Position numbers and translations under genes: made by a program. From NCBI RefSeq assembly GCF_030272615.1, contig NC_081409.1:210870257-210934256 (forward strand): a stretch of 64,000 bases of DNA, read 5' to 3'. The stretch is from Cryptomeria japonica (lineage: Eukaryota; Streptophyta; Pinopsida; Cupressales; Cupressaceae). The notes under the pieces are model-generated. The model had not been told where the DNA came from. It did no database searches and saw only the letters and a program-made list of their open reading frames with translations. This document shows, in pieces, positions 45,601 through 56,336 of the stretch. The number at the start of each line of letters is the position of its first letter. Positions within the stretch are counted from its first letter, which is position 1.

Positions 45601-47319
45601 CAGATCAGATTGTGTATGATTTTTTGCATCAACGTTTCGGATCACACTCCGTGATCCATCATCAGAATGAAAAGAGAGCATGCAGAATGGGAAGATGCCA
45701 AGATTCATGCCATGGTTAACAGTCGACATCTTTGAGGGTGTATTCCCATTTCAGCCTATTTGACATTTTTTCATTTACAGATAAACAAAACAGTAAAATC
45801 TGATACAAATAATTGGATTTAACTCTATACCAGTAGTTAAGTCAAGATCTAGTTTAGAATTTGGTCAACAGGTTGGCACCCATACATAATAAGAGTTTGT
45901 TTGTTTGTTAGTTTTAGCGTTTTAATTTACACCCTGTCGTGCAACACAAAATGAAACAGTGTGTAAGATAAAGCCCTTTCTTCGAATTGGAAGGGAAGCT
46001 CCGTATAAAGAAACTAATTAACTTCATATTTTAGGGAAGCTCGTTATAAAGAAGCTAATTAACTACATTTTTTTCGTTTCTCGGACAGGGGCACAAAGCT
46101 TAACAACACTGTGGCTCAAAACAAATGATTTTTATGTCTTTTTAACATAAAACAAACAACTTATAGTAGTTAGTAAATGCTTAATCTTTTTTGGCTATAG
46201 ATCAAAGAGTGTGGGTACAACACATGAATTGAATTGGTTCTAACAAAGGATGCACATTTCAATAAAATGAATCAAGGAATTAAGTGCAAATCCATACTCA
46301 CCAACCTTACAAAAACATGTCATCCAAATCTGCAAATTCAACAAAGCAATTCTACCCGCCTAAGCACACATATACGAGATCTCTCAAAGGACTTTTGAAC
46401 AACAAAATAGACATAACAAATTCTATTCCAAATTTAAGTGCAAATGACACTAATCACAAATGATACTAATCTATAAGTGTTTGCATGAAAAGTAAAAATC
46501 TAACTAATACTTCTATGTTATAAATAGTCGCTTACACAAAACAAGTTTATTATATAATTTTGTCCACTAATTTCAAAGAGGTTTTTGATAAAAATAACTA
46601 TCAACTAGAAACAAAGATTATTTAAAAAGTAACTGATGTATACACTTCTCAAAGTGTGATTATCTACTTAAAAATAATGATGACTAAAAATAACATGGGT
46701 TGTAAATAGGTTAGGCTAAGAATAGCCAATTTGACAACTGACTCTTAACAATGATTTTGATTCAATTATTCAAAATATGATTTTGATTCAATTATTCCAT
46801 TTTGACCATGACAACTCCTTTGAAGAAGTACCTATGACCCGGAAAACTAATTTTGGTGGCTTGAACTTGAAAAACCATTCTTTTTAATAATTTCAAATAA
46901 CGTTTAACCATTCTTTTTAATAATTTCAAAACTAAAATGTTAGTTGAAATTTGTAATCTTGGATACTTTGGAACCTTGTGTATGAAAATTGCTATTTTTG
47001 CTTGAAATTAACAAAACAAAAATTGTCATGAAGATTTTTGATATGACTTTCACAAAACTGTTTTGTAAACTTTAAAGTTATACTAAAATCAGCAATATAC
47101 ATGAAGACTAATGCAAGTGTAAATCTACAATTAAGAAGAAATGAATAAATGTGTGCTAATAATAATGATTAAAAAATTGTTTTAAAACGTACGTGCTTGG
47201 AAAAATGTTGTGAGATTACGAGTTTTACTTCTTTAGTTGAACACATGAAAATAGAGTTGAACTTTGATTTCCCCCTTATGAAGCACACACTACCTATATG
47301 CTATGGTGTTTTTTTATTT
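42612..47319. other. 3' flank of the S-acyltransferase gene; no further gene seen
   Basis: The first several hundred bases are T-rich and probably hold the 3' UTR (AATAAT-like words near 43105). Beyond that I find no coding family. Noted: a GGATCAC/GTGATCC inverted repeat at about 45638 and a roughly 30-bp direct repeat 'ccattctttttaataatttc' at 46876 and 46909. Confidence 0.45.
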
Positions 47320-47329
47320 TTTAAACGAT

Positions 47330-47660
47330 GAGTGGTTGGACTCTGTGAGGCACAACCATAGGTAGATGAGGGAGAGAGTGAAGAGGGGGAAATAAGGAGA
47401 GAGATAAGAGAGGGAAGTGAGGGAGAGAGGGAGAAGAACAACAAGAGGGAGATATAGATAGAGGGTGGTATAGAAAGACAAAGAGGGATAGGGAAATAAA
47501 TAGAGAGATATAGAGATAGATAGAGAGATACAAAGATATAGATATATACAGATATGGATAGAAAGAGATAGAGAGATGGGGCAGAGATAGGTCAATAGAT
47601 AGAAAGGGATAGATGAAGAGATATAGGGAAATATAGGGAGATATAGGGAGAGATAGATCT
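47330..47660. repeat. Purine-rich GATA/GAGA microsatellite
   Basis: Degenerate (GATA)n, (GAGA)n and GATAGAGAGATA words over about 330 bp, almost free of C. Open frames of Ser/Leu/Tyr on the other strand are artefacts. Confidence 0.9.
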
Positions 47661-49179
47661 ATTTTCAAATATATTATGAATTCTTTAGAGATTCATGTAA
47701 AAGGTAAAGATAGCTTTTTACATCACCACTAAGAAAAAAACCAACATGGTGTGTGAGACCCCTTAAGTCATCAATTTTCAGTACACAATATTTACCTCTT
47801 AAAATGATCTTTTTAAAACTCAATAATTTATGGGCATTTTAATTGTTCCTTCCTTTTAAACTAGATATGGTGGCCATTTGATAGTTGTATGAACAAGTGG
47901 GCCATGGTTTGGAAGGTAGTAAGGCTAATGAATGTGTACAAATCATTTCATATTTTGATGCATCACTTTCCTATTATTCCAATCAAAATTGAATAAGTGA
48001 ATATTTGGCGAAAAAAAATGTAATGGTTGGCATAAATGCAATTGTCTTGCGTTGTTGTTAGATGATATTAATTGTTGATTATATAAGCCACCTTTGGTGT
48101 AATTATGGCCTATTCAAGCTCCTCTCTAAATTTATGAATTCGATCATAGAGGACAATTGGAAATAAAAAAAATTAAGATGGAAGGTTATGTTCCAAGTTA
48201 TTTTCATTGTCACAACCCTCATTACACCTAGCCTCATTGTTAGGGGCAAAGGAAATTGTTTTAATCCTTTCTAATATTGAAGAGCCTTCAAACTCCCTCC
48301 AAACTAGTTTCTCCTATTATTTGGGGATTCACTAGCAATCTTCTTATTAAATCATAGGATTAGATTGTCGAAAATTCTAATTAATTTATTGTCACCATCC
48401 CTTTTCAATTTATACAAGGGATCTCTATTTGCAAATCTTAGTGTATTTTGAACAAATATAAATCAATGGACAAGGTGACTATCCCTAACAATGAATTGTT
48501 CTTTGGTTGTGATCACTTGGAAGGTATTTAGAACATTGGTCAATATAATGACAACAAGATCAATCATTCAAAAGAGGATTTGGCTCCTAACACAATCTTC
48601 ACCATCTTACAATTTCTTCAAAATCTATGCCAAATTGTGATATGAAAAATAAGAAAGCAAAAAAATTAGATTCGAAGAAAGCTCAAAAGAAAGCTATTTA
48701 TTATAGATAGTAGAAATAATTTCCCTTCTTTTTATGACTACAGTTTGAGGGGTGGAACTCCCTTCAAGTACATCATGAAATCATATCCTAGAATGTTAGT
48801 GGCTTCAATATCCTTGACAAAAATATATTCAATAATGTGTTAGCTAATTTTGCAAGAAGCACACATTGTTTTTCTTTAGGAAAACTATATAGTTTCCTTC
48901 CTCTACTAGATTTTTTTTTTTTTTTTTCTTAAAAAAATAACTGATAATTTTCATTGATCTAAATTTGATTTGAGCTTCTTTCTCCTCAATACTTATGACC
49001 TAATCATACATCTCCTAAAAAAAGGCAATGGTTTAATCTTATCTATTATCAAGCCCAAAATTGAAGATTTGGTTATCTTAGTAGTTGACCTTAATTCCAT
49101 TTAATACTCTTTTGACAAGTAGGGTAGAGATACCATGCCGATTCATTCTGAGCTAGATTTTGTAACTTACAATGACAAT
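47661..49179. other. Probably decayed 5' part of a LINE; nothing firm
   Basis: AT-rich, stop-ridden sequence upstream of a same-strand LINE ORF2 remnant. A phrase 'EGYVPSYFHCHNPHYT' (about 48185) could be an ORF1 zinc knuckle, but this is weak. Confidence 0.3.
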
Positions 49180-50010
49180 CTTCAACTAGTGGATTTGATT
49201 CCAATTTGAAGAAAATTCACTTTAATGAATATGATAATTGGATTTAAATATATTATTGAAAGGTTGGACAATTTTCTACTCAACTCTGATTGGCTAAATT
49301 TAAAAGGAATTTGGAAAGTAGAATTTTGCAACAGGTTCAGATCACTTTTGCATCTCCCTTTCTTTTTGCATTGATGCTTTGCCTCAAAAATACTTTTCAA
49401 ATTTAAAAATATTTGGTTGAGAGATGAGAAATTGGATTAACTATTCAATAAATGATGGTCTAATGCTCCAATTGTCAAATGTATTAACATGTTTGTCTTT
49501 GTAAAGAAACTGTTATATCAAAAGTTATCTTGGAACTTGGAATCACTTGCATTTAAAAATTGTATTCGTGGAAAAAGTTAGAAATGAATATGAATTGAAC
49601 TCTTTGTATGGTATAGTTCACTTGGTTGGGATGGACCATGATTCTTATTTAGAAGAAAAATATAATTTTAGTGATTTCTATGGGGTCAACCAAAGAAAAG
49701 AAATTGATTAGAATCACTTGCATTTAAAAATTGTATTCGTGGAAAAAGTTAGAAATGAATATGAATTGAAATCTTTATATGATATGGTTCACTTGGTTGG
49801 GATGGACCATGATTCTTTTTTAGAAGAAAGATTTAATTTTAGTGATTTCTATGGGATCAACCAAAGACAAGAAATTGATTAGGAGAAATCTAGAGATATT
49901 TGGTTAAAAGAAACTAAAACATAATCTTATTTTTTTATCTTACGAGATTCCAAAAAAACAATAATAGGATATTTTCTATTCATTCAAGCAACCAATGTTT
50001 TTTTGAGAAT
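49180..50010 (+). pseudogene. LINE ORF2 remnant (end of endonuclease to start of RT)
   Basis: Plus-strand phrases include 'NSDWLNLKGIWKVEFCNRFR', 'KFKNIWLRDEKLD', 'FVKKLLYQKLSWNLES', 'LVGMDHDS-LEE' and 'RDIWLKETK'. These follow the plant LINE order: endonuclease end (RLDRFL.SDWL...RF.SDH.PI), F-K-F-K-N-M-W, coiled linker, then 'S-R-x-x-W-L-K-E-G-D' before RT. It holds a 171-bp tandem duplication (49541-49711 and 49712-49882). Many stops; no RT catalytic domain follows. Confidence 0.65.
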
Positions 50011-50950
50011 GCTTCGAAGTTCAATACAAAAGTGTTGGGAAAGATATCTCAACCTTGCACCCAATGCATTTTTTTTATTAATTAGTTTAATTTATTTATT
50101 ATTTTTTTCACATGGGAAGGATGACATACCACATTGTGTCTAAGAATTTGTAAGAGCATCTAATGTAATTAAAAACATCTTATGACATTGTAATATGATT
50201 GTTACTTATTTAAGATTCTACATGTAAGAGCATGCTTATTGGGGTGTTGCGTTGGAATCTTGACAAACATTATGATGCACGTTATGATGTACCATAAGGC
50301 TTCTTTGAATGGGGATAATGGAGCCAAAATGGAGCACTTAAGTTGGTGAGTTGGTTATGATGGATTATGACAATATCAAAGGACATTCTAATATTAGCAT
50401 GTTGACTCATCATGGGAGTTGGGCATTGTAATTATTCATTATATTTGTATGTCATTTTTGGGGCAGTCTTCTCCTATAGTTTATGGTTCTCCATTTGTCA
50501 GTTTCTATTTTTTAGCTTCCATATTTTGGTACCTATGGAGATGTTGTATGATGCAATTTTGTAAGGGTTTATGGTGTTGAAATCTCCAAATTTGTGTTGG
50601 TTGTTCTCTTGTGAATACTTGAGCATGTTGATGTATTGTAAATGGATTGCTACCATTAATATATTGGTTCAAGATTTAAAGTGTAAGGTTTTTTCATGAA
50701 AGGGTATTCCAAAGTAATATTGTGTCATTCTAGTATTATTTTTGTGTGTATAGTTTTTGAATTTGTTAGATCATATTTTGCATCCATTTATCTCTTCTAT
50801 GAAAGTGTAGAAAGTGTTTACCCCATCAATTTCCTTTCATTTTATTATCACAAACTAATCAAGTTCCTTTTCTAGGTGGTAGAATTTTTTGGGATCAAAC
50901 TTTGGTTTGAGAGGGAATCATGCATAGATATTTAATATAAGAGAATATGG
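50011..50950. other. No gene recognised; may include a copia LTR
   Basis: T-rich, non-coding stretch directly upstream of a same-strand copia gag remnant, so it may be that element's LTR and leader. I could not define LTR ends or a primer site. Confidence 0.35.
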
Positions 50951-50959
50951 AAAGTACAT

Positions 50960-51821
50960 CATAATTGGAGATGAAATGGTTTAATGGCACAAATTTTGAG
51001 CTAAGAAAACTCAAGGTGGGGGATTTGTTGATATATCAAGATCTATGGGCATATCTAGAAGTAAACATACAATAATGAAGGATGAAGACTGTGATGTGTG
51101 AGATAAAAAAATCTAGAAGCCTCATTTTGTTTGGAAATTTTACTGCTCTTGAATTTTGTGAGAGAACCCACTACAAAAACCCTCTAATAAAAGAAAAAAT
51201 CTATACCAACCTAAATTCATGATGAATATAACATTTTTCTATAAAATAATCTATATATATACTTTGAGGATAGGTAATTGGGACTTAGTTGTTGAGAATT
51301 TGAGTGTATTTAACCATTATGAGTAAATCATAGTCTATCAATGTAAAGATGAAAGAAGATCATCGCACAAACTTGTTATGATTTTTTTCATACTCATGGG
51401 ACAAATTGGTGATGGTCATTGGAAGTAATACTTGATTTTTTTTCTTGATGAGGTAGTGGATTCTCTTATTTGAAAGGAGATGAGGTGAAATGCTTTAGAG
51501 TCTACCAAGAAAGAACAATTTTTGGTGAGTGGTCAAAAGAAAAAAAGGAAAGAAGAATAACAAGAAAATGTCAAGAGTGTATAAAATTCTCACAAGAGTT
51601 CTAAGTATCCTAGTAAATGCAAGATAAAATATTAGAATTTTAGTAAGAAAGGCTACATAGAAAAGGAATACAAGTAGGATAAAGAAAATAATGAGCTAAA
51701 TGATGATTGAGATTCTCAAACTTCTTAAGATGAATCAGATACGTTTGTTGCAACCCTTACCATATGTGCATGTGAGGATGCATGAATTATTGACTTTGGT
51801 GCCTATTTTCACATTGATTTC
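50960..51821 (+). pseudogene. Ty1/copia gag-protease remnant
   Basis: Plus-strand phrases include 'KWFNGTNFELRKLKVGDLLI', 'YQDLWAYLE', 'LDEVVDSLI' (followed by 'KEMR-NALES'), 'KYWNFSKKGYIEKEYK' (knuckle with lost Cys) and 'IIDFGAYFHIDF'. They follow the copia order: gag opening, E-E-M-R-R, CCHC knuckle, then protease motif IIDSGA-x-x-H. Two stops and several frameshifts are present. The sequence stops at the protease motif, exactly where the Tat element 3' LTR begins (51822), so the Tat element was inserted into this copia copy. Confidence 0.75.
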
Positions 51822-53215
51822 TGATGCTCTACAAAAAGGAAAAGGTTAGTCAATGATAAATAACACACAACACACAAGAAACCGTTAGTGTTAATCAATC
51901 AAAAACTAATCTAAACAGACATATCAAAAGAGATATCAAAAGCATGACAAAATATCTAATTAAGAAGATAAATATGATGAGGCATCTCCAAATGCCTCCT
52001 AACATGCTCTTGGTTTCTTCTCCTTTGTTCCTCTCCTCTCCAAGTTCCAAAATAGTGTAGCTCTCAGCAGCTTTTTGCACTATGGATGCTTATGGAGGAT
52101 TGAGATTGAAGTATTTTGCTCTAAATGTGAATAAAAAAGCTAATACTAAATGCTATTGATGCTAAAATGATTTATTTTATCCAAGATGACAAGATACTAG
52201 TGGTTTATGCTAAATGCTCTCTAGAATTCACTATAGCTTAAATGCATACAAGTTTTCAGGATCTGGATTATGAAGAAATGAGCTCTATTTATAGGAAAAA
52301 TGGAGCAATGGATGGTTGAGATTGAACAATCTCAACAAGGGTCAGGATTGAATGATTTCAAATCCATGTGAGGGCTTTCAACCCAATCCCAGGATGACAT
52401 GTGTCAATGTGAGATAGGTTGAGAGGAGAGGGAATAAGCATTAAATGCTTGACATGACCTTGGGAGTTAAGGTCAAGGTTAGTTGAATGAATAAACTCTT
52501 TATTTAAAGAATAAAGCTTTTATCCAATGGATAAACTCTTGTGCAAAGGCAACAGGGGATAAACATGGTCAAAACAATAAATGCTTGAGGAGACAAGTTG
52601 AATTAACCATAAATGGTTATGTAAGAGCTATTAATGGTCATGTAAGAGCCATTAGTGGTTTTGGAAGACTTTTGGAGGTTAAATTGTTGAACACACAAAG
52701 CATTAAATGTTTTTCAAAGACTTTGAAGTCTTTGAGAAGTGACTCCAAGTTGCTTAGGAATGCGACAATAATTAGGGAATGGATTAGGCTAATTAGGAAG
52801 GGTTTAGAAGAATCTAGAAGGAGATTAGAATTGCAAGTGGGTTTGGTGGGTGAGGGAAAATAGGATTTTTATTAAAATAAATTAATTTATTTCAATAAAT
52901 GTGTGCAAGTTGCATTTTTAAGAGAATGCAAGTGGGGGGGGCGATAATGATTTAAATAAATGTTTAATTTAACTTATTTAAAAGAGGAATAGGGGGGATT
53001 TAATTAAATAAATAGATTTTATTCATTTAATTGATTTGTGAACTTGGTTTAATGAATTAATTAAAATAAATTGAATAATTTATTTAATTAATAGAAGAAT
53101 ATTTTGAAGATGAATTAATTAAATGTTAATTGAATTAACTCATGGCTAGTGTATTTTTAATTAAATAAATAGCAAATATTCATTTAATTAAGCTGGACAG
53201 ATTTATGTGACTACA
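51822..53215 (-). repeat. 3' LTR of the Tat-lineage gypsy element (about 1.39 kb)
   Basis: On the minus strand it starts TGTAGTCACATAAATCTGTC directly after a polypurine tract (53216-53229). It ends ...TTTTTGTAGAGCATCA at 51822. The right border is firm. The left border rests on a CA end and on the abrupt switch to copia protease sequence. A TATA box (CTATAAATAG on the minus strand, 52285-52294) marks the end of U3. The 5' LTR is outside the window, so LTR age and duplication cannot be checked here. Confidence 0.8.
52285..52294 (-). promoter_or_regulatory. TATA box of the Tat element LTR
   Basis: The minus strand reads TTCCTATAAATAGAGCTC, a strong plant TATA box. In element orientation it is about 920 bp into the LTR, so the transcript start and R region should lie near 52255. 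Confidence 0.75.
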
Positions 53216-53229
53216 TTTGCCCCTCTTTG
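53216..53229 (-). other. Polypurine tract of the Tat element
   Basis: The minus strand reads CTCAAAGAGGGGCAAA followed by the LTR start TGTAGTC. This is the plus-strand priming site for reverse transcription, and it fixes the element orientation as minus. Confidence 0.8.
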
Positions 53230-53628
53230 AGACGGTGCGGTTTATTGCGTTGTTTCAAAGAAAGAAAAACTGGTGTGAAGAAATGCCCCATAAAATGTAA
53301 ATTTAATGGGTGGTATGCCCCCTCGAGAGATGCGCTGATTTTTTTTGAAAAATCGGGCGATCTCTCAAAAAAGAATGAAAATTGGTAGGGTGTTAGAAGA
53401 GAAGAAGTTAGCAATACTGGTGAAAAATAGAAGAAATTGGGGGGAAAATGGAGAAATGGGGGGCTCGGGAAGTGCACGGGGACCACGGCGGTGAGCGGGA
53501 GAAAATTACGGTGATTACGAAGGGTTTAAATGGGGAGAAAGGGGTGAAAACATGATCATTTGTTACTGCGACCAGTGTGAAACTATAGCTCTAACAGTGA
53601 CTTTTGAGAGGAGTGAGCAGCAGTCAGG

Positions 53629-53703
53629 ATGCCGGTACCAGTAGCAGAGCACCGTCTCGAGCGAGTTCGTCGGTTCCAGCAGCCAGACGACTACGAACCA
53701 GCG
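53629..53703 (+). CDS. Plant-mobile-domain gene, exon 1 (antisense in the Tat element)
   Basis: ATG at 53629 opens 25 codons: MPVPVAEHRL, then 'QQPDDYEPA'. They run to a donor, GCG|gtacgc, at 53704. The frame and phase (0) fit the exon at 54366, giving 'YEPA' then 'EDLHMLQLCERHP'. It lies on the plus strand, opposite to the retroelement that contains it. A TTTAAAT at 53525 could be its TATA box. This is an inference from splice signals; no transcript is known to me. Confidence 0.6.
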
Positions 53704-54365
53704 GTACGCAATTGTGAATTTTTGATTTTTATGCATTTTTGTCATGTTTTTTGTTGTGTCGAAGTTGAGTCAGAACAATAGCGCTGAAACTACGTTTTGG
53801 CGCTATTGTCCAATTAACTAGCGCTATTGTGCCGCAATGGCGCTATTGAGGTGCTGTTTGAGTGCTTTTGAAAATTGTAGTGCTATTGTAGGCTAGTTTA
53901 GGCGCTGTTGATGGATGAGCACTATTGAGTGCTTAATTGAGCGCTTTTGTCATTGATTAGTGCTATTGTGATGTTGTTCTAGCGCTTTTGTAATTTGAGT
54001 GCTGTTGGATAGCTGATTGAGCGCTTTTGTTAGGAGTTCAGCGCTATTGTAGGTAAATAGCGCTTTTGTGTACAAAATAGCGCTTTTGTTTGCAAGATAA
54101 GGGATGCCCCAGTTTGTGTGATAATCTCCTGATGCCAAAGATGGATGGATAGGGAGGCGAAGTGGGAGTTGTTTTGAACCATAACAGCCTGATGAGACTT
54201 AGGTCACTTTTAGGATAAATGCCTGTTGAAGTCTAGGTTGCCATGATTGCTTACTTCTTGAGACCCGAAGATACTTGATCAAAGTATCTATTGATAGTCT
54301 AAGTTTAAACTTAAGAAAGTTTGAAACAAAACAACTGATGATGATTGATTGATGCCCATGTGCAG
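53704..54365 (+). other. Intron of the plant-mobile-domain gene (662 bp)
   Basis: Donor GTACGC, acceptor catgtgcag, phase 0. Its 5' half contains an array of about 18 decamers of the form GCGCTATTGT or GCGCTTTTGT (53776-54095). Because the gene is antisense to the retroelement RNA, this intron would not be removed during retrotransposition. Confidence 0.6.
53776..54095. repeat. Array of about 18 GCGCT(A/T)TTGT decamers
   Basis: The decamer, with variants (GTGCTATTGT, GCGCTGTTG), recurs every 12-30 bp over 320 bp, usually preceded by A or TA. The spacers are not conserved, unlike an ordinary minisatellite. Confidence 0.85.
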
Positions 54366-56336
54366 GAGGATCTACACATGTTGCAGTTATGCGAGAGACA
54401 TCCGACGACACAGGGGTTGCGGGATCGGCTGACAGAGGCAGAGATCGATTGTATTGCTGCGACGGGGTTATATGATGTGATGCACATGCCCGTGATTCAG
54501 ATGAATCACGGATTGATTACTGCGTTAGCAGAGCGTTGGCACAACGAGATGTGCACCTTTCATCTGGCACAGGGGGAGATGACAGTGACCCTGGAGGATG
54601 TGTGGTGCATCCTGCGTATTCCGATTCGGGGGGAGCTGGTCACATATGACAGATCATGGGGGACTCTAGCGGTTCAGAGGTTCTTCGATGAGGATGTGTT
54701 CATTGATGATGGCTCCATTGCTTGGGAGGAGATAGTTGCTTTGTATGAGCCGTTTCCAGCAATCGTGGCCGGTATTGTGGGAGGACTACTGTGTCCTAAT
54801 AGACGATCACATGGGCTAGCCGTTGGTTGGGGGCAGGTGATCGAGATGATGATTACCGAGGGGACCCAATTTGCTTGGGGGTCGTGTGTGCTGGCGCACC
54901 TTTATCAGGAGTTGCATGAAGTGGTATACCGTGGGAGGGGTTCCTTAGCAGTGGGAGTGACGCTGCTACATATTTGGGCATGAGAGCACCTACCAGTGAC
55001 TTGACCAGTGAGTCTTAGGTTCCGTGTAGTGGATTAGCCATATATGTTTATGTATAGCGGTATGATGAGTCAGCCCCACCTGGGGAAGTTAGAGTGGTGG
55101 CGGCGGGCATTAGATGATTTGGATGCAGTTATATGGAGACTGTACCTGGAGTGCAAGCCCTGGGATGATGATGTGGAGGCACTGCCCTATGTGTTCATGA
55201 CCCGATTCCTCATTGGGAGGACCTCGTACCATGTAGAGAGACAGGTGCCGGGGAGAGTGATGAGGCAGTTTGGATGACAGCAGGGACTGCCTAATGGATC
55301 AGGGGAGTATGCTCGAGTGATATGGGAGAGATATGCATGGGGGCCAGTGCTGCCGTATGACCAGGCACTGGCGGAGTTTCGGACATTGCAGGTGAGACCT
55401 TGGGACATACGATCGAGGGTCATGGATGCAGGGGTATCAGATGAGTACATGCAGTACCGGGCAGCGCATCCGATTCTACGGATATCCGATCCAGCAGAGC
55501 CGGTGCCCGAGTTTGAGGATGAGAGGGGACAAAGACAGAGGAGGGCAGGAGGTCGAGGACCGATGGTAGGTGGAGGAGGGAGAGGAGATGGTGGAGATGG
55601 AGGAGGAGGTGGTGGGGGAGGTGGTGGTGGGTTGGGGAGTCGGATTCAGCGGAGAGGGAGAGGTGGACTGCCACTACAGATATCACAGGGACTGTTGATG
55701 CAAGGAGGAGTTAGACTGGGTGGTAGAGGTATGGAGAGGGAGATCCCGATGGACAGAGGGGAGAGAGCCACTGGAGAGGGTGAGACAGGTGAGGCTGCTA
55801 TGGATACAGGGGAGGGAGCCACTGGAGATCTTAGGGATCATATGATAGTAAATTTGTAGACCCGTGTAGAGGATTTGGAGGCAGAGGTGGCAGCTAGAGA
55901 TGTGCAGCTATTTGCATGGAAATCAGAGCTGACTGTAGTGCTGCAGGAGAGGGATAGTGCAGTGGAGAGATTAGCAGAGTTGCAGGAGAGAGTCCGGGTT
56001 GGAGTAGGAGCACAGGGGCCTACGGGGGAGGTGATGAGGGAGATCCGATGAGCATAGGCTGAGATAGATTACTGGCGGGGGTTATATGAGCAAGTGGTGT
56101 CAGCTAGTCAGCAAACACTGAGCTATTCACAGATGCGGCAGGCCAGATCAGAGCGATCACAGAGGATGCAGAGCAGTGGGGGTGTGATGGGTCCTCTACG
56201 AAGGGATAGATTAGGGGATGTAGGAGTGAGTGGGGGTTTGATGGGGCCTCCACAGAGAGATAGATTGGATGGTGCGGGGACCAGTGGGGGAGCAGGTGGC
56301 GATGGTGGTACAGCATCTGGTCAGAGTGGCATCTGA
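54366..56336 (+). pseudogene. Plant mobile domain (MAIN-like) gene, exon 2, seven stops
   Basis: One frame of 657 codons. The plant mobile domain (PMD, found in the nuclear proteins MAIN and MAIL1 and in transposons) covers about residues 1-370. Motifs include 'LRDRLTEAEIDCIAATGLYD', 'NHGLITALAERWHNEMCTFH', 'QGEMTVTLEDVWCIL', 'FAWGSCVLAHLYQELHEV', 'EHLPVT' and 'LEWWRRALDDLDAVIW'. A Gly-rich linker follows (near 55540-55640), then a short coiled-coil-like 'RVEDLEAEVAARDVQLFAWK', then a Gly/Arg/Ser tail. Stops are at 54981, 55002, 55035, 55275, 55857, 56049 and 56055; there are no frameshifts. It is antisense to the retroelement and lies between integrase and the 3' LTR. The family is certain; the cellular role of this version is unknown. 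Confidence 0.88.

Noticed and set aside
47314-47668. Two overlapping minus-strand frames of 93 and 115 codons
   Set aside because: Translations of a GATA/GAGA microsatellite (Ser-Leu-Tyr-Ile repeats).
54345-56336. PMD gene as a working host gene (MAIN/MAIL1 orthologue)
   Set aside because: Seven in-frame stops, and it lies between integrase and the 3' LTR of a retroelement.
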